Translations under genes and position numbers: made by a program
Shown here: positions 59,701 through 64,000 of the stretch, in pieces
How positions within the stretch are numbered: position 1 is the first letter of the stretch
Layout of the letters: the number at the start of each line of letters is the position of its first letter
The notes under the pieces: generated by a model
Databases searched by the model: none
What the model saw: only the letters and a program-made list of their open reading frames with translations
Told to the model about the DNA's origin: nothing
DNA from: an uncultured Prevotellaceae bacterium
Lineage (GTDB): Bacteria; Bacteroidota; Bacteroidia; Bacteroidales; Bacteroidaceae
DNA length: 64,000 nt
Reading direction: 5' to 3'
NCBI GenBank assembly: GCA_946185485.1
Contig: CAMHJQ010000006.1
Coordinates: 1 to 64,000, forward strand

Positions 59701-59874
59701 TTCCTCGATGGAGAGGGCATCGGCCTCGACAAGGTGAAGGACATAGTGGTAGCCCACGGCGGCACCATCCGTCTGGAGGACAATCCCGGCGGTGGCACCA
59801 TCTTCATCATCGCCCTCCCTGCCAACCCGCTGGAGGTGATTGAGGAAGCTGTGCTGATGGACGATGATGAATAG
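56749..59874 (+). CDS. Truncated HTCS-like sensor: propellers, Y_Y_Y, membrane segment and ATPase domain only
   Basis: About 1041 residues from the ATG at 56749; an upstream TTG at 56716 is inside the promoter and rejected. Signal peptide about 1-20, two seven-bladed Reg_prop propellers (about 25-720: GFMWIGTPYGLNRYDGYRF, GRMWLGTYTGGVNLYSGG, GNLWLGELGGGVQRVD), a Y_Y_Y domain (about 730-795: FVYRLEGFNDDWVRTSELNP), and a membrane helix (WMMLFYMVLMCVGLWYW). A HATPase domain with N box (NILLSNSVRFSPG), G1 (VADNGIGI), F (AFEPF) and G2 (GEGIGLDKVKDIV) ends the protein. The His box expected between helix and ATPase (SHE.RTP) is absent, and there is no receiver or AraC domain. It may bind glycan fragments but cannot signal like a standard HTCS. 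GH31 follows in the same direction by 33 bases. Confidence 0.85.
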   Translation: MMRRMLFALVLTLLPLALWAEVPDMKFLRLDTRDGLSNSSILCLHRDTKGFMWIGTPYGLNRYDGYRFRTFYQDVKDTMSLRNNYVDEIYEDADGKLWLHQGMNYTIFDPSTEKGDRHPEYFFEKLGVTGGLEFLYIDKDKNFWVKTYESGFWHIDIKTKKVHQFRLGYGGQEFNNDFGVSSFAETDQLLYVTSSNGEVFCFDKQKNRILWKNNHLRQLGLVSNQNVKPRLDPLGNLWLISTGRVYVLYGSNQWYHSVQEALHALGYEGVPDEMNVWDIQLDKENRYWIATDHGGLYVADPKDKVIRQFLNNKYDKATISDNTVRMVYRDQLGRMWLGTYTGGVNLYSGGLSNFINLELGNINTICTDKQGLWWLGTNDKGIICYDPKTKEQVVYNRENSGIRSNTMVGSLGARDGSVWFGTYEGGLIHIKNGQVTNLLATGDTTSLNVNNIWTVCEDQWGNLWLGELGGGVQRVDKRTGRMRSFRMNNSNLPSEYINTISRTKKGWLLVAHSNYMSLINPKTMEVVNRNISQNKSGVPITESSIFGYEDSRGLIWQGSTSGATIWDTKTGDVYLLDMKSGLFGSTVNGMIEDDRHTVWLVTDHGVSNVIPQRKEDGTWNFVVRSYNNRDGLQDGPYNQRSVCYTADGLILVGGQGGLDVINPKNLGKGRIKETPVFSGLLVFDRDVVVGEKVGGRVILHEVLNDCRDITLRYDEQFTIQLGSSSGEIHNRSRFVYRLEGFNDDWVRTSELNPNITYNSLSPGSYTLHVRMLNDDGTFGDEESLLEITIRPPFWRSGWMMLFYMVLMCVGLWYWRKWYIKQQEQKMRAEQLRRETEKLQWMSEMRVQMATEHAAAVKAVTEGTATADTVVVADVAAKPELQLQLEDCDLVTVVKNVCTEFAATKEGTKAKVTCRPMVEELSAPIDRKQLARALNILLSNSVRFSPGNCQITVSLGRVEGDRAVLQVADNGIGIRDEFKAKAFEPFLDGEGIGLDKVKDIVVAHGGTIRLEDNPGGGTIFIIALPANPLEVIEEAVLMDDDE

Positions 59875-59907
59875 AAATAAAGTAAGATAGATATAACAAC
59901 CTGACTA

Positions 59908-62883
59908 ATGAATATTTTAAGAACCTTGTGTACGGGTGTGTTGTCGCTGACAGCTGTTCTGCTGATGGCCGACGACTATACCGTCAACGGTCAGTATGTG
60001 ACCGTCCCTGTGAAGCACAAAACGGCAGGCAGTGCCCAGGTGGTGCGCCTGCAAGTAGTTAATGACAACATCATCCGGGTGCAGGCCACCTGTGAGGCAC
60101 AACTGCCCGAGAAACAGAGCCTGATGATCGTACCTCAGACGGCCAAGCCTAAGTTCACGACTTACTCGCTGGACGGTGCTTGCGTCTTTGTCAAGGCCGC
60201 CAAGGTCATGGCCAAGGTGGATGTCAAAACAGGTCAGATCACATTCTATGACGAGCACGAGCGGCTGCTGCTGAAGGAAAGCCAGCAGGGCAAGCGCTTC
60301 TGGGAGTTCACCGTCCCCGAACGTGAATACGGCATCAAGGGCGGCAGCCAGTTGACGGAGGCCATGAAGCACGGCCTGACATGGCAGATGCAGTTCGACT
60401 CGCCCGACGATGAGGCTTTCTACGGCCTCGGCCAGCACCAGTCGGAGGAGTTCAATATGAAGGGCAAGAACGAGGATTTGTTCCAGTACAATACCAAGGT
60501 CAGCATCCCCTTTGTGCTGTCCAACAAGAACTACGGCCTGCTGTGGGACTCCTATAGCTACTGCCGCTTCGGCAACCCGCACGACTACCTGCAACTGAAC
60601 CGTGCCTTCAAGCTCTACGACAAGCAGGGTAGGGCAGGCCACCTGACTGGCACCTATACCGACAAGGACGGCAAGCGGCTGGTGCGTGACGAGGACAGCA
60701 TCTATTATGAATATGGTACGCCCGAGAAGTCGGCCATCGCCTTGAAGACCGACAACGGCGGCATCAAGAACCTGCCGAAGGGCTTTAATCTGGCTGGTGC
60801 CAATGTGCTGTATGAAGGATACATCGAGGCTCCCAAGACGGAACTCTACCAGTTCATCCTCTATTATGCCGGCTATATCAAAGTCTATATTGGTGGCCAG
60901 GAGGTCGTAGCTGAACGCTGGCGCACGGCCTGGAATCCCAACGCCTATAAGTTCAGCACCCCGCTGAAAGCTGGCGAGAAGGTGCAGCTGCGCATAGAGT
61001 GGCAGCCCGACGGCGGCGAGAGCTACTGCGGACTGCGCGTCAGCGAGCCGCGTACCGCCCAGGAGCGTGGCCAGCTCAGCATCTGGAGCGAGATGGCCCG
61101 CGACATGGACTACTACTTCATTGCCGGCCAGAACCTCGACGAGGTCATCAGCGGCTATCGTAAGCTGACCGGCAAGGCCAGCCTGTACCCCAAGTGGGCG
61201 CTGGGCTTCTGGCAGAGCCGTGAGCGCTACAAGACGCAGCAGGAGATTCTGGAGAACCTCGCCGAGTTCCGCAAGCGCCAGATTCCCATCGACAACATCG
61301 TGCAGGACTGGAACTACTGGCCCGAGGACCAGTGGGGCAGCCATGAGTTTGAGGCCAGCCGCTATCCCAATCCGCAGGCCATGCTCGACAGCGTTCACGC
61401 CATGGGCGGTCGCTTCATGATTAGCGTGTGGCCGAAGTTCTACTGCAATACCGACAACTACAAGGAACTCGACGCCCAGGGCTGGATGTACCGCCAGTCG
61501 ATGACCGACGATATCCACGACTGGGTAGGTCCCGGCTATAAGAACGGCTTCTACGATGCCTACGATGCTGGTGCCCGCAAGATGTTCTGGCGCCAGATGG
61601 ACGAGAAGCTCTACAGCAAGTATAACCATGGCAGTATCGCCGGCGTGGATGCCTGGTGGATGGATGCCTCCGAGCCCAACGTCCGCGACTGTACGCCCAT
61701 GTGGTACCGCAAGGCCCTCTGCGGCCCGACGGCCCTCGGCACCTCTACCGAGTACTTCAATGCCTACTCCACGGTGAATGCCGATGCCATCTACCATGGC
61801 CAGCGCAGCGTGTGGAAGGGTAAGAAGGACGAGCCCCGCGTGTTCCTGCTGACCCGTAGCGGTTTTGCCGGCGAGCAGCGCTACTCCACGGCCACGTGGA
61901 GCGGTGACATCGGAACCCGCTGGGAGGACATGCGCGCCCAGATGACGGCAGGCCTGAACTACTCCATGTCGGGCATCCCCTTCTGGGGTATGGACCAGGG
62001 CGGCTTCTGCGTGGAGAACCGCTACATGGCGGCCCAGCAGCTGTACGACCGTACCCAGGTGGAGAACGAAGACCTGAAGGAGTGGCGCGAGCTGCAGACG
62101 CGCTGGAGCCAGTTCGGCTGCTTCATCCCCCTGTTCCGCGTCCACGGCCAGTGGCCCACACGTGAAATATGGAACATTGCCCCCGACAACCATCCCGCCT
62201 ACCAGTCGTTCGTCTATTACGACAAGCTGCGCTACCGCCTGATGCCGTATCTGTATTCACTGGCAGGCTGGGTACACTTCAACGACTATACCATCATGCG
62301 CGGCCTGGTGATGGACTTCAACGGCGACAAGCAGGTGGAGAATATCAAGGACCAGTGGATGCTGGGTCCGGCGCTGATGGCCTGTCCTGTGGGTTACTAC
62401 AAGGCCCGCAACCGCAGCGTCTACTTCCCGCAGGGTGGCTGGTACAACCTCTATACCAATGAGTACACGGAAGGCGGTCAGCGCCTGATAGTCGACGCCC
62501 CCTACGAGCGCATTCCCGTCTATGTCCGCGAGGGCAGCATCATCCCCTTCGGTCCTGAGATGCAGTACAGCAACGAGAAGCCTGCCGAACTCATCAACCT
62601 CTACGTCTATGCCGGACGCGACGGACAGTTCCAACTCTACGAGGACGAGGGTGTCAACTACAACTATGAGAAGGGCAAGTACGCCACCATCGATATCAGC
62701 TACGACGATGCCTCCAGGACGCTCACCTTCGGTCAGCGCCAAGGCACCTTCCCCGGCATGTTGAAACAGCGCCGCTTTAACGTCATCCTCATCACCAAGG
62801 ACAACGCGAAGCCTCTGGACCTCGACCATCCCGAGGGCACGCTGGTCAACTATAACGGCAAAAGGATGAGCATAAAACTTTAA
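59908..62883 (+). CDS. GH31 alpha-xylosidase/alpha-glucosidase with inserted PA14 domain
   Basis: 991 residues. Signal peptide about 1-21. N-terminal beta domain (about 25-230), PA14-like insert (about 270-385: GANVLYEGYIEAPKTELYQF, AGYIKVYIGGQEVV, IEWQPDGGESYCGLRV), GH31 barrel (about 400-800) and C-terminal beta domains. The nucleophile is D586 in WWMDASEP and the acid/base D667 in SGDIGTRWE; GFWQSRERYKTQQEI is the usual barrel start. The PA14 insert is characteristic of alpha-xylosidases acting on xyloglucan oligosaccharides, so alpha-xylosidase is the best guess. It sits behind the sensor gene and 4 bases before the kinase gene. Its fit to pectin is unclear; it may target a companion polymer or a xylosylated side chain. 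Confidence 0.9.
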   Translation: MNILRTLCTGVLSLTAVLLMADDYTVNGQYVTVPVKHKTAGSAQVVRLQVVNDNIIRVQATCEAQLPEKQSLMIVPQTAKPKFTTYSLDGACVFVKAAKVMAKVDVKTGQITFYDEHERLLLKESQQGKRFWEFTVPEREYGIKGGSQLTEAMKHGLTWQMQFDSPDDEAFYGLGQHQSEEFNMKGKNEDLFQYNTKVSIPFVLSNKNYGLLWDSYSYCRFGNPHDYLQLNRAFKLYDKQGRAGHLTGTYTDKDGKRLVRDEDSIYYEYGTPEKSAIALKTDNGGIKNLPKGFNLAGANVLYEGYIEAPKTELYQFILYYAGYIKVYIGGQEVVAERWRTAWNPNAYKFSTPLKAGEKVQLRIEWQPDGGESYCGLRVSEPRTAQERGQLSIWSEMARDMDYYFIAGQNLDEVISGYRKLTGKASLYPKWALGFWQSRERYKTQQEILENLAEFRKRQIPIDNIVQDWNYWPEDQWGSHEFEASRYPNPQAMLDSVHAMGGRFMISVWPKFYCNTDNYKELDAQGWMYRQSMTDDIHDWVGPGYKNGFYDAYDAGARKMFWRQMDEKLYSKYNHGSIAGVDAWWMDASEPNVRDCTPMWYRKALCGPTALGTSTEYFNAYSTVNADAIYHGQRSVWKGKKDEPRVFLLTRSGFAGEQRYSTATWSGDIGTRWEDMRAQMTAGLNYSMSGIPFWGMDQGGFCVENRYMAAQQLYDRTQVENEDLKEWRELQTRWSQFGCFIPLFRVHGQWPTREIWNIAPDNHPAYQSFVYYDKLRYRLMPYLYSLAGWVHFNDYTIMRGLVMDFNGDKQVENIKDQWMLGPALMACPVGYYKARNRSVYFPQGGWYNLYTNEYTEGGQRLIVDAPYERIPVYVREGSIIPFGPEMQYSNEKPAELINLYVYAGRDGQFQLYEDEGVNYNYEKGKYATIDISYDDASRTLTFGQRQGTFPGMLKQRRFNVILITKDNAKPLDLDHPEGTLVNYNGKRMSIKL

Positions 62884-62887
62884 AGCT

Positions 62888-64000
62888 ATGAACCATGGAC
62901 TAACAAAACTGTTCATTCTCCTGCTGAGTATGTTGGCATGCCATGCCAACATCTCCCGTGCTGCCGACCAGCCTGCCTATAAGGAGTCACCCCGCTACCT
63001 GCAGCTGCGCGACACCATGCACAATGCCTTCAATACTGGCGACAGCACCCGTTTCTTTAAGGCCGTGGGCGCCCTGGAGGACTACCTCCTCGAACAGGAC
63101 GACCTCCATGCCTACTATACGCAGCGCTGCAACGAAATCATCTTCTTCCTCAACCGGCAGGATGTCTTCGAGGCCTACAAGCGTGCCACGGCCCTTTCGA
63201 GGGAGCTCACCGAGCGCAAACTGGACAAGGAGATGTATATGGCCGTCAACATGATGGGGCATATCTACCTCTATAGCGGCAACAAAGAGACTGCCAAGGA
63301 ATGCTTCTGGGATGTCATACGCCGCATGGAGCAGGAAGGCTACACCGAGAGCATCCCGCCCATCTACATGAACCTTGTCAACATCTATATGGACGAAGAT
63401 CCGGCAGAAGCCTTGCGCCTCATCGACCGTGCCCTCGCCATTGCACAAAGCGGTTCTCCGGAGCGTGTCTTCGACATCGAGGCACGGCGCACGCTGGCAT
63501 ACTATAACCTCGGCGATACCACACGCTTCCTCGAAGGCTACAACCGCTATAGGGAGGGCGTTGCCGAGGGATTGACCTCCGTGCATGGACGCAGGCTCGA
63601 CATCGACTATCAGGTGTATCTGGGCCATTTCGACGAAGCCCTCAGCCTGGCCCGTCAGAACACTGACGACCCCTACGAGACCATGGCGGAGATCTATGCC
63701 ACCGCCGGTCGCTGGAAGGAGGCCTACGATGCCCTGAAACTGGGTGCCGCCGAGAGCGACTCCATCAACAGCATCATCCTCTCGAGTTCCATGCAGGGCA
63801 TCCAGAACGAGTTGCGCGTCTATGAGACACAGCGTCAGGCTGCACGCATCTGGTTCTACAGCCTGGCCATCATTGCCATCCTGCTGCTGTTGCTCGTCGT
63901 GGCACTGGTCTATATCGTGCAGTCGCGCCGCCGTCATCTCCGTGAACTCAAGGTGGCCTACCAGCGCGTTGTCGACTCCGACAAGATGAAGACAGCCTTC
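62888..64000 (+). CDS. TPR histidine kinase-type sensor, N-terminal 371 residues (runs off the window)
   Basis: The ATG at 62888 lies 4 bases after the GH31 stop, so the two are co-transcribed. A signal peptide or N-terminal anchor (LFILLLSMLACHA), TPR-like helices (about 35-310: MYMAVNMMGHIYLYSGNKET, PPIYMNLVNIYMDEDPAEAL, YDALKLGAAESDS), a membrane helix (IWFYSLAIIAILLLLLVVALV), then a coiled stretch ending VDSDKMKTAF. In Bacteroidetes TPR kinases this is the sequence just before the His box, so a kinase core is expected beyond position 64000. It might supply the phosphorelay function missing from the sensor at 56749, but this is only an inference from proximity. Confidence 0.75.
   Translation, partial: MNHGLTKLFILLLSMLACHANISRAADQPAYKESPRYLQLRDTMHNAFNTGDSTRFFKAVGALEDYLLEQDDLHAYYTQRCNEIIFFLNRQDVFEAYKRATALSRELTERKLDKEMYMAVNMMGHIYLYSGNKETAKECFWDVIRRMEQEGYTESIPPIYMNLVNIYMDEDPAEALRLIDRALAIAQSGSPERVFDIEARRTLAYYNLGDTTRFLEGYNRYREGVAEGLTSVHGRRLDIDYQVYLGHFDEALSLARQNTDDPYETMAEIYATAGRWKEAYDALKLGAAESDSINSIILSSSMQGIQNELRVYETQRQAARIWFYSLAIIAILLLLLVVALVYIVQSRRRHLRELKVAYQRVVDSDKMKTAF

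Noticed and set aside
59917..62193. Long open frame (758 codons) antisense to the GH31 gene, and similar long antisense frames such as 42538-44202 and 13619-14713
   Set aside because: They lie fully opposite convincing enzymes. Their products are low-complexity Val/Ala/Leu/Gly/His-rich chains without domains, as expected from complementing GC-rich codons.

Overview
The window looks like a chromosomal segment of a Bacteroidales bacterium, most probably a GC-rich Prevotellaceae relative (Prevotella/Hallella type). Three things point there. There are two tandem SusC/SusD pairs. The promoters fit the Bacteroidetes consensus TTTG-N19-TAnnTTTG. Four exported proteins share a Prevotella-style C-terminal motif (GRR...KGIYI.NGKK..VK). 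The species cannot be fixed from sequence alone.

The window is dominated by a pectin locus aimed at rhamnogalacturonan I. Layout: 1-1112 holds the start of clpB (minus strand). 1416-3548 is a PEGA-GH10 xylanase-like protein. 3661-4387 is a decayed membrane AraC regulator. From 41061 down to 4494 on the minus strand lie susC-susD-susC-susD, a 726-residue unknown surface protein, a PL9 lyase, a DUF4840 lipoprotein, a 1375-residue PL11-like/beta-strand-repeat protein, a PL11 lyase, a double GH43, a GH115, a second PL11, a CE12 esterase, an aldo/keto reductase, a GH2, a GH105, a four-helix-bundle gene and a GH106. Divergently, from 42304 on the plus strand, lie a double-domain CE12 esterase, rhaM and a GH2. 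A minus-strand GH2 follows (47271-50351). Then come plus-strand GH28, rhaB, a sugar isomerase and an MFS transporter, followed by a truncated HTCS-like sensor, a GH31 and the start of a TPR/histidine-kinase gene.

The parts fit one pathway. SusCD pairs import oligosaccharides. PL11, PL9 and GH28 cut the backbone and CE12 deacetylates it. GH105 and GH106 release unsaturated galacturonate and rhamnose, and GH2, GH43, GH115 and GH31 trim side chains. RhaM, RhaB and the isomerase start rhamnose (or related deoxysugar) catabolism. Several transcription units can be drawn from promoters and terminators.

The most unusual layer is repetitive DNA. Gene junctions carry short-period tandem repeats (7, 8, 9 or 14 bp) and small palindromes, several of which run into genes and supply stop codons, C-termini, signal peptides or internal peptides. 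Two single-gene cassettes of about 0.5 kb, one with a four-helix-bundle gene (6893-7362) and one with a broken DUF559 gene (54818-55315), are each bracketed by inverted repeats. Repeats of the same kinds occur elsewhere in the window without cargo, including inside a GH2 gene. This looks like a repeat-plus-small-gene mobile system that remodels the ends of polysaccharide-utilisation genes, and it is the best candidate here for something undescribed.
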